The position numbers and the translations under genes were made by a program. From Laetiporus sulphureus 93-53 (lineage: Eukaryota > Basidiomycota > Agaricomycetes > Polyporales > Laetiporaceae), in contig NW_024468519.1 of NCBI RefSeq assembly GCF_001632365.1, forward strand, positions 711,667 through 775,666: 64,000 nt of DNA, written 5' to 3'. This document shows, one piece after another, positions 35,776 to 46,116 of this stretch. The notes beneath the pieces were generated by a model that was not told the DNA's origin, did not search any database, and worked only from the letters and a program-made list of their open reading frames with translations. Position 1 is the first letter of the stretch; every line of letters begins with the position of its first letter.

Positions 35776-37474
35776 TCAGTCCAGCTCATCAAGCAAGGAA
35801 CGTGAGCTCTTGATGCTGTTGTATGCGTTCTTCCCCGCCTCGTATGCGTCGTATCCGTCCTTTCCAATGGTGTAGACATCCTTCGCTGCATCCCAGAGGC
35901 CGCTCAAGGAGATGGCGTCGGACTCGGCCTCCCTGGCGAGGAGCTCGAGCAGCTCCCTGTCAACTAACATGAGACATCGGTGTTGTTACTGCGAAAGACA
36001 AGACGTACCGCCTCGAATTGCCCTTGATGCTGTTGTACGCATTCTTGCCCGCCTCATAAGCATCGTAACCATCCTTGCCAATGGTGTAGACGTCCTTAGC
36101 GGCATCCCAGGCCCCACTGAGCGAGATCGCTTCGCTATTCGCGCGAGCGGTGTGAGCCTCGGGACGAGCCGCGCTCGCAGAGTAGGAGTGAGTCGGTCGC
36201 TGCGAGTAAGAACCGTAGCGGTGTCCACCCTCCCTCATGCCCTTAGCGAAGCGGTGAGGCCGGCCCTCGCCCATGCGGTAGCCACCAGCCTGCATCTCCC
36301 TGCAAAGTATGCCACAGTCAGCAAACATTGTGTAGGGGTGTTTCTGACGCTCTTACCTCCTGGAGTTGCCCTTGATGCTGTTGTAGGCATTCTTGCCGGC
36401 CTCGTATGCATCGTACCCATCCTTGCCAATGGTATAGACGTCCTTGGCCGCATCCCACAAGCCGCTGAGCGAGATCGCCTCACTCTGGTCCTCACGAGCA
36501 GAATGACTATAGCGCTCGCGGCCGCTGGCCTCCTCCGCGCCGTGGAAATGGTGGTGATCACCTGTGGCGAGACGTTGCTGATCATGGAAGCGGTGGCGCT
36601 CGCTCTCCTTCGCGAAACGGTGCTCATCGTGGAAGCGGTGGCGCTCGCCTTCTTGGGAGAAGCGGTGTTCGCTGTGGTGGCCTTCGTGACCCTCAAGGCG
36701 TTCGCCGTACCACTCAGCCCTATAAGAGAAGTCAGCATAAGAGCAATTATGTGAGACAAACAAATGACACTGACCGTCTGGCAACTTTGCTGGTGGTACT
36801 GCTAGACTGTGTTCCGTTCACGGATTGCTCGGGCTTGTGCTCACCGTGGAAGCGGTGGTGCTCGCCTTCCGTTTGCTCATGCGAGAAGCGGTGCTGGTCA
36901 TGCTGGCGACCGTTGCTCTCGAGGTGCTGACCGGATTGCTCATCGCTACGCGCGGTGCGACCTTGTGAGGAGCGGTGCTGGTCATGCTGGCGACCATCGC
37001 TTTCGGAGTGCTGGCCGTATTGCTTAGCACCTCCGGCGGCGTGGCCTTGCGAGAAGCGGTGCTGGTCATGCTGGCGGCCATCGCTCTGGGAGTGCTGGCC
37101 GTATTGCTCAGCGCTACGGGCGGCGTGACCCTGCGAGTACTGCTTGGGATAGTGGTGCTCCTGTTCGGCGCCCTTGTATTGCTTTATGCCATGTTGGCGG
37201 CCTTCACCATGCGGGCGAGCGAGCGCCTCATGCTGCATCCCGCCGTTGGTGCGATGGAGACCATGGTGGCTTTCATGCGACACGTCAGGTCGTTGACCGC
37301 CATGTGTGTTGGCGATCTGTCGAACATCGAGGAAGCCAATCTGGGGCGTCGGAAGAGCACTGCAAATATAAGTCAGATCAACTGACAGGCAACGCAAACA
37401 AGAGGGGGTACGCACGAGACCAGCGCGGGGGCAACAACGGCAGCAGCGATAACGAGGACGGTAGAAGAACGCAT
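35776..37474 (-). CDS. secreted repeat protein, candidate Kex2-processed precursor
   Basis: Five exons: 37474-37416, 37359-36775, 36719-36357, 36299-36009 and 35956-35776, giving 492 residues. The N-terminus MRSSTVLVIAAAVVAPALVS is a signal peptide, then ALPTPQIGFLDVR. Residues about 60-210 are rich in His, Gln, Ser and Gly, with imperfect repeats (SDGRQHDQHRFSQGHA). Exon 3 opens with a His-rich stretch (HRFHDEHRFAKESERHRFHD). Exons 3, 4 and 5 each end in one copy of a block with core WDAAKDVYTIGKDGYDAYEA continuing GKNAYNSIK. The copies span about residues 293-336, 391-433 and 445-492. Arg-Arg pairs stand exactly at the exon 2/3, 3/4 and 4/5 junctions (VARR|AEW, NSRR|EMQ, NSRR|ELL). Kex2 would cut after each in the Golgi and release several peptides. 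All four introns are phase 2. Function unknown; the processing is inference. Confidence 0.82.
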
Positions 37475-39046
37475 CGTGATGATCGTAAAGTGGTATTAGT
37501 AATAGAAGGGAGTCGTGAGTTGAAAGATTAGTTGACGAAGATGTAGTCGTAACGAAGAAGCGTGTAAAAATGAACGAAACAAGTCAAGCTGCAGAGACAG
37601 AAGACGGTGAGATAATGCGCAACAGTCCGTAGGAAATGTATCCACTTACTATCCAGTACCTGAACTTGAGAAGCTTGGCTCGTCAGATCAACTGAGGGCT
37701 GAGGAAACGAGACAGCACGGCCGCGCCTTTTATCCTCCTCGACCACGGCGCCCATCCACTTGCTTGGGCTGTGCCGTAGGGGGACCCGGGCGCCCATGGC
37801 TATACAGCGTGCAGCGAGACGACTAGTGAGCAACTGCTAGGCACTCCCATACAGTGCGCATGGCAGCCATTGCCGTAGGCATCATTGCGCGCGCGCGTTG
37901 CCATCATACACATACCTCCGGAGATCAACGGGGCGCTTCCAAAGTGAAACGTCCGTGCTTAATCAACGTTTGATGCCATCTTGAGATATTGTTGATGGCG
38001 GGTCCGGCATCGGCATAAGCACCGTATGAGGGGGTTTCATCTGAACCCTGGTTAGCGAGCACGGAGCACTGGTGTGAGTGCATCTGCGGAGTGCGTCTCC
38101 TTGAGCCAACAGTCTGCCCCTTCGATGCTCGCCAACTCAACCTGAACAGCGAAACTGTAGATCCACCAAATCAAGGCTGGGGGTTTCAGAATATTGATGG
38201 AATCCAAAGGCGATTTCGACATGATCAATGGAGCCTGCATGATCGGCATACAGCAAAGTTCCGAGAGCATGAATGTTTCCGGCCAAGCACACTCCAGTCA
38301 GGAATGAAACGGGCCTGAAAACGTTGTCTTCTGATCTAGCTTGCAACGCCGGAAAAGGTGACGCTTGCGTAAGATGCACATCGTGTTGGACCATATGCGT
38401 TGGTCCCTCGATGCTTCTCATAAGCTTCCTCTTGACATAAGTGATATCCAAAATGTGGAAGGGGGAGCTGACGCTCTTCATCGCCAAGTGAATCCACCGA
38501 AGTCGAACAGTTCGTTGGAGGGCAGTGTAATCTGTACAATCAGCCGAACGATGCTGCCATCAAAATCGACATCATTTACAGATCAGAGAGCAGAACACCA
38601 TGCCAAGAGCAGTTTCTGCAGCGCCATCCCGAGGCATCGTAACGACAGTGGATTGTTTGCGATGAACGACTCAACGATCAAGTCGCTACATCAGCCTAGC
38701 CCATGGCTGAACTTTTTGCAACACGCGATCGCATATCATTTCTGCTGCGCAAACAGCGTTTCGAGAGAGAGCACTTGTACAAGTGGCGTTTACTCCGAAG
38801 CAGTGTTTGATGGCTGGCATGAAACGTGATCGTCCGCAGGAGACCGTGCTGCTGAGACGATGTGGCATAATCGAAACAGCATGTTCCAAGAGAATTGTCA
38901 GAACGACTGGGAGGTATAAGAATCGTCAAGGGACTACTGCGTTCTCGGTGTGAACGCTGCGCGTACCACCACTTTCTTCGTCCGGCTGCTTTTTTCGTCA
39001 CTTCAACTTCACGAGGTCTTTTGAACCACTGTATTTACTGTGATCA
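37475..39046. other. divergent promoter region between two secreted repeat proteins
   Basis: 1.57 kb between the starts of the repeat precursor (minus) and the GSQ-repeat secreted protein (plus). Frames occur at 38137-38487 (minus, 116 codons) and 38365-38829 (plus, 154 codons), overlapping each other. Neither shows a domain, signal peptide or usable splice structure. An old decayed gene here is possible but not supported. Confidence 0.4.
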
Positions 39047-40557
39047 TGATTACCAACGTCTTCGCTTTCGCTGTCTTGTTGCTTGCTTCCGTGAACGAAT
39101 CTCGTGCGGTGGTTTACAGACGCCAGCACGACTTCGCACATGGTGAGTCCGACAGAAGCTATACGCGGGCAGTGCATTGAACATTTTCAAACAGACAATC
39201 ATGGTTTGATGGAGGGTGGTGTCCCGACTCCAGTTGCACATGGCCAGCACTACGTGCTTACTCGCCCAACGCCGGCACCAATGCGCAGACGACAGGACTG
39301 TAAGTGTCTGCGACGCACCCCAAAGACAATCGCTGATCTTGGCTTGCAGCTGACGGCGACTCGAGCGGTATTCTCTCGCAGTTGGGCGGGTCAAGTGGTG
39401 TCACTGAACTAGTTGACGAGATTCTTTCTGCCTTGCCTCCTAGTCGTAAGTCACCACGCTCATCCTGTAAGTGTTAAAACTTACATACATCTCTCCCAGT
39501 CGCCACCCCGGCATCTGCACTCTTCGCTGAGATCACAGCGTCGCCGATGTCACCGAGCAGCTCCAGCTCGCAGACGGGCTCTGGGTCCGGAGGTGGCTTT
39601 GAATCTCAGACGAGTGATGGCTCCCAGGATGGCTCGAGCTCAGGGACGGGCTTTGGCTCCCATGATGGCTCCGGCTCGCAGTCAGGCTATGGCTCGCAGT
39701 CAGGATTTGGCTCCCAGTCCGGCTTCGGCTCGCAGACGGGTTCAAGTTCTCAGTCAGGCACTAGCTCACAGTCAGACCCTGGCTCATCCGATGACGGCTC
39801 GTCCATTCCAAGCAGCGTCGGTGCCAGCGTGTGGTTCGGCAGCCCGTCACAGACGGCCTCCGCTGTCTTCCCTTCCACGACGGCACTGGGTTTCAATGAA
39901 ACAGGTGCAAACGCAACCTCCGTCTCGGGCATGAACTCGACCTCGAGCGGGAACACAACAGTCATCCCGAGCGATAACTCAGCATCTTCTGGGGCGAACG
40001 TGACGGCGTCTGCGAGCGGGAATGCGACTGAAACCAGCGATGCGTTCTCTGCTCTTGGGGCCAGCGCTACGCCGAGCATTGACGCGTCCGCATTCTCGAG
40101 CATTGCTGCGACGCCCACGTCGAGTGCGAATGCGTCTCTTCCGACTGACGCCAACGCCACTGCGATCGTTTCATCTGCTGCTACTGGTGCTGCTTCGACC
40201 ACGAGTGAGTGATAACCTTATTCAATAACTGCACTCAATGCTGACCTGGTCGATATTCCAGTGTCTGGCGACTTCTTGACCCAGTTGATCCAGGAGCTCG
40301 AGGGTGCCGGCGAAGACGTCTCAGATATCGTAATGTCCCTGATGGGCATACTCCCCTCTTCAGGTGCGTCCGTTTGTTTCGGAAAATGATACGATCTTCG
40401 TCTCATCGTTGTCACAGTCCAGAGTCCCGCTTCCTCGATGTGGGTGCAGGCCACGTCAGTGGTCGGGGCTGACTTCAGCCAGATTACTCAGGCTGTCGGC
40501 CAAGGTGCGAGCAGCCCAAGCAGACGAGACAGGATGATCCGCCGTTCCCGCAAGTGA
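39047..40557 (+). CDS. secreted Gly/Ser/Gln-repeat protein
   Basis: Six exons from ATG 39047 to TGA 40555-40557. The N-terminus MITNVFAFAVLLLASVNESR is a signal peptide. Short exons then give HGLMEGGVPTPVAHG, ending in the basic site PMRRRQD, and LSQLGGSSGVTELVDEILSA. The large exon 4 (about 39501-40203) has a tandem low-complexity block at 39590-39790 built on G-S-Q-S-G-aromatic units (GSGSQSGYGSQSGFGSQSG). A Ser/Thr/Ala region with several N-x-S/T sites follows (NATSVSGMNSTSSGNTT, GNATETS). The last exons give VSGDFLTQLIQELEGAGEDV, an amphipathic segment like that in exon 3, and a basic end (RRDRMIRRSRK). It is probably extracellular or wall-associated and heavily glycosylated. I do not recognise a family. 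It is divergent from the repeat precursor at 35776-37474. Confidence 0.78.
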
Positions 40558-41234
40558 GATGGGATGCGGGCCATTTCCCAAGTTTGTCGTCTACTGCGTT
40601 CGGTATTCAACGCCGATGAGCAACTGGCACGGGAACACGCCTCTTCAGATGATTCACCGTGCCTTAGCGGCACACTATTGGGCAAAACAAGATAACGACA
40701 TACCTTCGCTGCTGCGCTGCGACGCACGACTTCATGATTACTATCCTACAATATTACATTCCTTGATGTTTGTACCTTAGTTTTTGGCGAATAGAAGCAG
40801 CTATGACGTCCATGCTTGAAGGAGCAATCCTCGACGTTGCTCGTACTTGACAGGTTGCAATTGCTCTGTAGTCACAGTTTTCGCAACTGTAAGAAAGAGA
40901 TCGCGCGGCACAGGAGACCAGAAGCCGTTCACGATGAGAAATCAACTCAAATGACGCGCAGCGGAGCCGATAGGTGTCGCATATGAGCTGAATGTAGCGG
41001 TCAGCGGGACGAACAAGAGGTGAGCGGGAACTCGAGAAGGCGCCCGTGCTGTCTGGCGCTAGTACACGCTCGTCCCTCATGAGCATGAAGACCTCTAAGG
41101 ACGACCGAACTCAAGTCTGCCACCTCGAAGTCAACTGAATACCCAAGACTTGCAAACATTATAGCCGGTCTCTGCTCGAGAATATAGCAGAGCATTGACC
41201 GCGGTGCTTCGACTCTTCGTCAGATCACTTTATC
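40558..41234. other. intergenic, COG8 promoter region
   Basis: The 3' flank of the secreted protein and the upstream region of COG8. No gene recognised. Confidence 0.5.
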
Positions 41235-43061
41235 ATGGCGGACGTACAGTCGTCGAGCTTGCCACCTGCAGCTACCAGTCTCGCTGATATACCCACTCTT
41301 TCTGAACTGCTAGCCTCGTCTTCTACCGATGCATCTTCATCCTCGACCTTGGCATCGCGTGATGCAGCGAGCTACCTCGCGGAACTCACCTCTCTTCCTC
41401 TCGCCGAATTGGAAGCTCAGCCGACCGAATTGTCATCATCGTCGGCACAGCTCACGAACGCCCTTACCACGCTCTGCTACACGTCATATCCGACCTTTCT
41501 ATTGATTCATGCAACGACCTCCACGTTTACGTCCTCTCTGTCATCGCTATCCTCGTCCTTGGATGCTCTCATCTCGTCCCTTCCAGCCCTCGAGAATTCT
41601 GCGCGTTCCTTTGCCGAAGACACGCGCGAAATTCAGAAGGAGCGTCGCAAAGCCGCACTCGTCCTCGAGCACCATGACAAGCTCTATGACGTGCTGTCCC
41701 TTCCCCTCCTGCTCGATTCCTGTGTCAGGAACCACAACTATACCGATGCCCTCCTCCTTGCAAACCACTCCAATTCCCTCTCCCAGCGCTTTCCCTCCAA
41801 CCCGCTCGTGCAGTCCGTCAAGGCCGAATGTGACGCGCGTGTGCAGGCGATGCTCGGCCAGCTCCTGCGCATGCTCAGCGAGCAGGCCAAGCTCCCCGCG
41901 CTCTTCCGCGCGGCTGGCTTCCTCCGCAAGATGGGCGTGCTCACAGAACCTGAACTCGCGCTTGCGTTCCTAACCGGCCGCGGCACATACCTTGAGAGCC
42001 TCTTCAAGACCATCGACATCGAGAAGAAGGCGATTGAAGGCGACAGGGATCGCGAGATGGAGGCATATGCGAGGTACCTGAAGAAGTACGTGGACCTGTG
42101 GCGAGAGGGCGTGTACGATGTCATCACACAGTACACAACCATCTTCCTGGATCGGGCACCCTCAATATCGCCAGACGTCCAGTCACGATTGCGCATGCTC
42201 TTGACGACGTTTACGACGCTCCGGTTGCAGAACTTGCTGTCTCTTCTCCGAGACACACTTCCGTATATCCCTGATCCGTCCTTACTCACATCGCTGCTTA
42301 CACAGTTGACTTACTGTGCCAACTCTTTCGCACGTGTGGGGATGGATTTCAGGGCGCTGCTCGCGCCGATCTTCGTTGACGCGGTGCGGAGTGGTGTCAA
42401 AAAGGAATTTGAGGAGGCCACCAAAGGCTGGTCTGAGAGGTTGAGATCGTGCACAGAGAGCGGCACGAATGGGTTTAAAGCCAACTTAACAACGTCTTCT
42501 CAGATTCTCGTAGCCTCGACCTCACTTGCCTCTCCCCCGCTTCCCACGAAGGCGCAATTGAATACGATCACGTCTGGCCCACCAAATGTTCCTCCGCCCA
42601 TACTTGTCTCATATCCTCCTCTAGCAATCTATACAAACGCATTCCTTACAGCTCTCAACGGTCTCCGTATGCTCGCTCCCGTAGAACTGCTTGACGACCT
42701 TTTGGGGACGCTAGAGCGCTCTCTCGCGGAAGGGCTCACAAAGGTGCTTGCGCTTGCACGAGACAAGCTGTCGGCGGCAGAACAACATCCAAAGGGCGGT
42801 GAGGAAGAGGAAAGGAAGGATTTGGAAGTGGTGAGGGCAGCAGGGATGGTCTATGTGGAGGTGTTCGTGCCGTTCTTGAGGCGGGCTCTGGTGGAGGGTG
42901 TGTATGGCGTTGTGATGAAAGACAAGGAGATTCCGATGGGAAAGGAGCTGCGGGATACTTTGGAAGAATGGAAGGAGTGGGTCGGTGAGAAGGAGGAGGA
43001 AGCAGCAGATCGTGTGGAAGGGACAGATGGAGTGAACGGCAATGACGACGGCAAATCATAA
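41235..43061 (+). CDS. COG8: conserved oligomeric Golgi complex subunit 8
   Basis: Subunit of the eight-member COG tether, which acts in retrograde traffic within the Golgi on its cytosolic face. A single uninterrupted frame of 608 residues from ATG 41235. A Ser-rich N-terminus precedes the Dor1/COG8 body: AASYLAELTSLPLAELEAQP, YTSYPTFLLIHATTS, ENSARSFAEDTREIQKERRK (helical bundle), VLEHHDKLYDVLSLPLLLDS and CVRNHNYTDALLLANHSNSL. Next come MGVLTEPELALAFLTGRGTY, LESLFKTIDIEKK, then a block with LKKYVDLWREGVYDVITQYT. The C-terminal domain holds APIFVDAVRSGVKKEFEEAT and an acidic tail. The length matches fungal COG8. Lack of introns is unusual beside its intron-rich neighbours. Large antisense frames over it are chance. 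Confidence 0.92.
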   Translation: MADVQSSSLPPAATSLADIPTLSELLASSSTDASSSSTLASRDAASYLAELTSLPLAELEAQPTELSSSSAQLTNALTTLCYTSYPTFLLIHATTSTFTSSLSSLSSSLDALISSLPALENSARSFAEDTREIQKERRKAALVLEHHDKLYDVLSLPLLLDSCVRNHNYTDALLLANHSNSLSQRFPSNPLVQSVKAECDARVQAMLGQLLRMLSEQAKLPALFRAAGFLRKMGVLTEPELALAFLTGRGTYLESLFKTIDIEKKAIEGDRDREMEAYARYLKKYVDLWREGVYDVITQYTTIFLDRAPSISPDVQSRLRMLLTTFTTLRLQNLLSLLRDTLPYIPDPSLLTSLLTQLTYCANSFARVGMDFRALLAPIFVDAVRSGVKKEFEEATKGWSERLRSCTESGTNGFKANLTTSSQILVASTSLASPPLPTKAQLNTITSGPPNVPPPILVSYPPLAIYTNAFLTALNGLRMLAPVELLDDLLGTLERSLAEGLTKVLALARDKLSAAEQHPKGGEEEERKDLEVVRAAGMVYVEVFVPFLRRALVEGVYGVVMKDKEIPMGKELRDTLEEWKEWVGEKEEEAADRVEGTDGVNGNDDGKS

Positions 43062-43624
43062 AGCTCGTCTGTATCAATTGGCGCGTGCTCGATGTCATCC
43101 AACTTCGAATTGTGAGTCTCGGCTGCATATATGCGCCGTTTATTCATGCTAAAAGAAAATCCAGTGTAGCGATCGCTGCCTAGCAAGGCTCTGCCTTTGA
43201 AACCAATGCATTATCTGAGGCGCTATTACCGAAATCCGCTGCCCTCTTGATGGCCCAGCTGAGCTCAGTGCGATGCTCGCTCAGGAAGGAGCCCTGCAGG
43301 GTCATACTCGCTGGAGCTGTGGGGGTTCAATGATCCTATGGCTGAATCGGCAGCTCTGCAGTTGCCGATAAGCGTACGATCCTGCGTCGTGCTCGCACAT
43401 CCCATTTGCGATGGTCTTGCAGATCGTCCGAGTCGCTGTTTCTGGGTCAGGAGGGCGCATGGCTGATATGCTGGGCTGGTCGATATTAGGAGCGACTGCA
43501 GAGACGTTGATGTCTATCAGATGCAAGAAGTGCATGGGCGTCCCGTATTTAAATTTACGTGGCTCAGAAATAATGTAATGCATCATCAAAGGGAGAACAT
43601 TGCTGAGGGCGTACTAGCGCGAAC
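43062..43624. other. intergenic, no gene recognised
   Basis: Between COG8 and the start of the duplicated block at 43625. No gene or repeat recognised; the array proper begins at its right edge. Confidence 0.5.
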
Positions 43625-44608
43625 AGCAGAATATGGCGGCGGACTTTCGCTGGCACTTGAGGAGGCTGGGTAGGAAGGTGAGTATGAGACGACATCCTCC
43701 GGGCGCCGAAAACATACGATGCTTCTCAAAGCAGGGGCATCATGCCTCACCATCTTCGACTCAATCTTCTGCAATGCCCTGCCCAGGCTCCAGTCCGCAG
43801 CAAATAAGGGACCGATAGCATCGCATCGCGGGAGCGCTGAAAGGGCCTGTGTTGTCCTGATGAACTCTAACCTTCGAGACGGTCTTCCAGGAGTCGTGAT
43901 TGATATATCTCATTGAATCGTAGACGATGGCATCCCTATGATGTGCATCAGCGACGCGCTTTATGTGCACCGTCTCGATAAGAGAATGATCATTCGGACA
44001 GCGGCTGCCGTTAAGGCACAGCCCGTCCCTATTGTTCCTACAGAGTTCGATACATGTCCCCCTGTCAATTCAATGTCATCAGTGTCGATATGTATAATGT
44101 TCAAAGCCGGAGATTAAAGATATACCCTTCTGGCCATCCGCGGAGAGTTAGTCATACCAGCGGCAGCCACCTTGTCCTCAAGATTCTTGGTGGCGACATT
44201 GATAGGAAGTCCTCACCACGATGGTAACGGCAGCGGCGGCTTCATGGCTGCCGTTGGTGCGCTCTGTGAGCACGAGCCGCCAAGGACTGGAATTGCACGC
44301 GGGGACACCAAGGATGTCCCTTCCAGTGATGTATTCTAGCACAAGCTCGCGGCTGACTCGGGATGAATTTGCGACATCCACAAGAGCTTCCAATCGCGCG
44401 ACAGCCATGATTGCGCGGCTATACCGTGATGCGCAGGGCTTGCAGTGGGTGGGCGTTCCTGCAGTGTCACCGCATCTCCCGTAATATGCAATATGTGGGC
44501 AGATCATGCGAGTAGCAATTTTTGAGTGCAGGGGAGCCAATGGAACGGCGCTCCGAGTACTTCGCGTGAGGGGTCCTCGGAATTTCCACCGCCGTCAGCA
44601 GAAGCATA
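43625..44608 (-). repeat. duplicated segment X, copy B (decayed gene fragment)
   Basis: Partner of 1015-2103. The best minus-strand frame runs 44540-44178 and reads, in pieces, MICPHIAYYGRCGDTAGTPT, ARLEALVDVANSSRVSRELV and GVPACNSSPWRLVLTERTNG. Like copy A it stops before the conserved INVATKNLEDK stretch, which appears in another frame. No complete gene can be built and the family is not recognised. Several Cys and His in the first piece hint at a zinc site but fit no pattern I can name. It marks the left end of the 43.6-60.2 kb array. Confidence 0.6.
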
Positions 44609-46116
44609 CACGCAGCATTGTTACTGAGCGGTTCAGACGGGTATGTTGCATGAGATCTTGTAAACGTACGAGCGTGAGTAAAGTCATTCCAGAACAAAAT
44701 CTGCTCACATTCTGCCATGTGATGGCTCCCGAGGAGAGCGAAACTATGTGTACCTTTGGATTCAAGACATTGAGTAGCATCTGGTCAAGTAGGTACAGGC
44801 TGGCGCACGAAAACGGCATCGGTTTGGCCGCTTACCTCCATCACAGCGCGCGAGGTGCTCTGGACAGTGTTGGGGGCCCAATTGTGGGCTGTGGCCCTTC
44901 AGTACGGTTGCCCAGGAGGATCAGTGAAAACTCAATTCACGTCAAGTGTCATGTTCGATAAGAGTTCCATTCCAGTGTCAACCGTTGTACAGGTGTCGTT
45001 CTCATTGAGCCTATGACGTCGTCACGTCAACGCGTGCAGACGCTGCTCAACATGTTCATGTGATCTATGCGCCGACGTCGTGCACCGACGATGCGCGCGA
45101 TGCCAAGACAATTACCGACATTCCTGAATTGCGTTGCCCCGCTGTGCCCCGATCTGCCGCTCCGGACGCCTCGCTGTAACCCGTTTCCCCCCATTGTGCC
45201 CATACAGGATTCTGACTGGGCTTGAGCCGGAGAAAAACTTGCGACTTGCGACTCGCAACTTGAGACCGGGAAATTAGATCTCATCGTTTTCGGCAAACGT
45301 ACTGCAATTAACAGAATCAGATGTATCATATCGGATATGGTTGTTCTGTTTGAAGGCGAGACAGATGTTTTTTTTCCAGCAATCTCCAATATTCATCTTT
45401 CTTCCGTGAGCCCCCATCTGAACCTTACCCTCTGCGTCCAGGCGCACGGAGGTCAGAGCCCGCAATGGGGTTCTCCTGCCAGTGCTTGGATGATCGAGTG
45501 CCCGTGGCTGTTCAGAGATCGGAGCAGCGTGCTAGGAAGCTCCAGGACGGGGCCATCCTTTCGGTCGATGGCGGAAGGCCCATAACCTCGAGGGTGACGG
45601 CGCTTTTCATTACAAGTACAGGCGAAGAGCGATTGAGTGATAGGACAGGATGGCATGTGCAAGTTGAGCATAAATTGCCTGCTCGCCGGACACCTGTGTT
45701 ATACGGGAAGCGGACACGGTCATGAAGAGCACAATTTTCTTTAGCATCGCGATTTTGGATGCCACAGCGAGCTCCTAAATTGATGTCGCACTGCTCTCAC
45801 GACCTTTTCTTCCTTGGCTTCTACCTGCGAATAGAAGCGAGGGATTCCAATACGCACTCACGCGTGCATGATCATGATCAACCAGACGTGTCATATCTAA
45901 TATGCCCATTCTGTTTGACAGATGGTCTTTTCTGCAATTTCCAATACCTGTGCTGTCCGTAAGCCCCCATCTGATCAAACCTTACCCTCTGCGTTCATGT
46001 CCGGTTAATCAAGCAGTATTCAACGATGAGTCGCGCACCGATGGGCATCCTCAAAGTCCCTCCGAGAACTGCTCTGTTTTGCATGGACCGTTGTCACCGA
46101 CGTTGATACCTCTACA
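44609..46116. repeat. 5' flank of DUF6533 copy B with nested repeated modules
   Basis: No gene recognised up to about 45300. From there short modules recur elsewhere in the array. A module with GTTCTGTTTGAAGGCGAGACAG then TAAGCCCCCATCTGAA-like sequence occurs near 45335-45430, 45890-46000, 51020-51125, 51390-51495 and 56240-56340. A module around GCGAAGAGCGATTGAGTG occurs near 45620-45690 and 55990-56060, with relatives near 50565 and 51160. A module around AGGAAGCTCCAGGACGG occurs near 45530, 50478 and 55908. Together they suggest repeated unequal duplication of the promoter-side flank. Confidence 0.55.

Noticed and set aside
35833..36480. YTIG within the repeat core as a dikaritin (ustiloxin-like) core peptide
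   Set aside because: Ustiloxin-type cores are short and flanked directly by processing sites, and their precursors sit beside DUF3328 genes. Here the tetrapeptide lies inside a long conserved helix-like block and no such gene is present, so the likeness is probably chance.
38137..38829. Possible gene between the two secreted repeat proteins
   Set aside because: Competing frames on both strands, no domain, no signal peptide and no convincing introns.
35776..43061. CRISPR-like or other prokaryotic repeat arrays
   Set aside because: The repeats found are protein-coding or segmental duplications in an intron-bearing eukaryotic sequence; no regular short repeat-spacer pattern occurs.
42736..43128. 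Minus-strand frame of 130 codons over the end of COG8
   Set aside because: A Pro/Ser-rich shadow of the COG8 coding sequence with no domain of its own.
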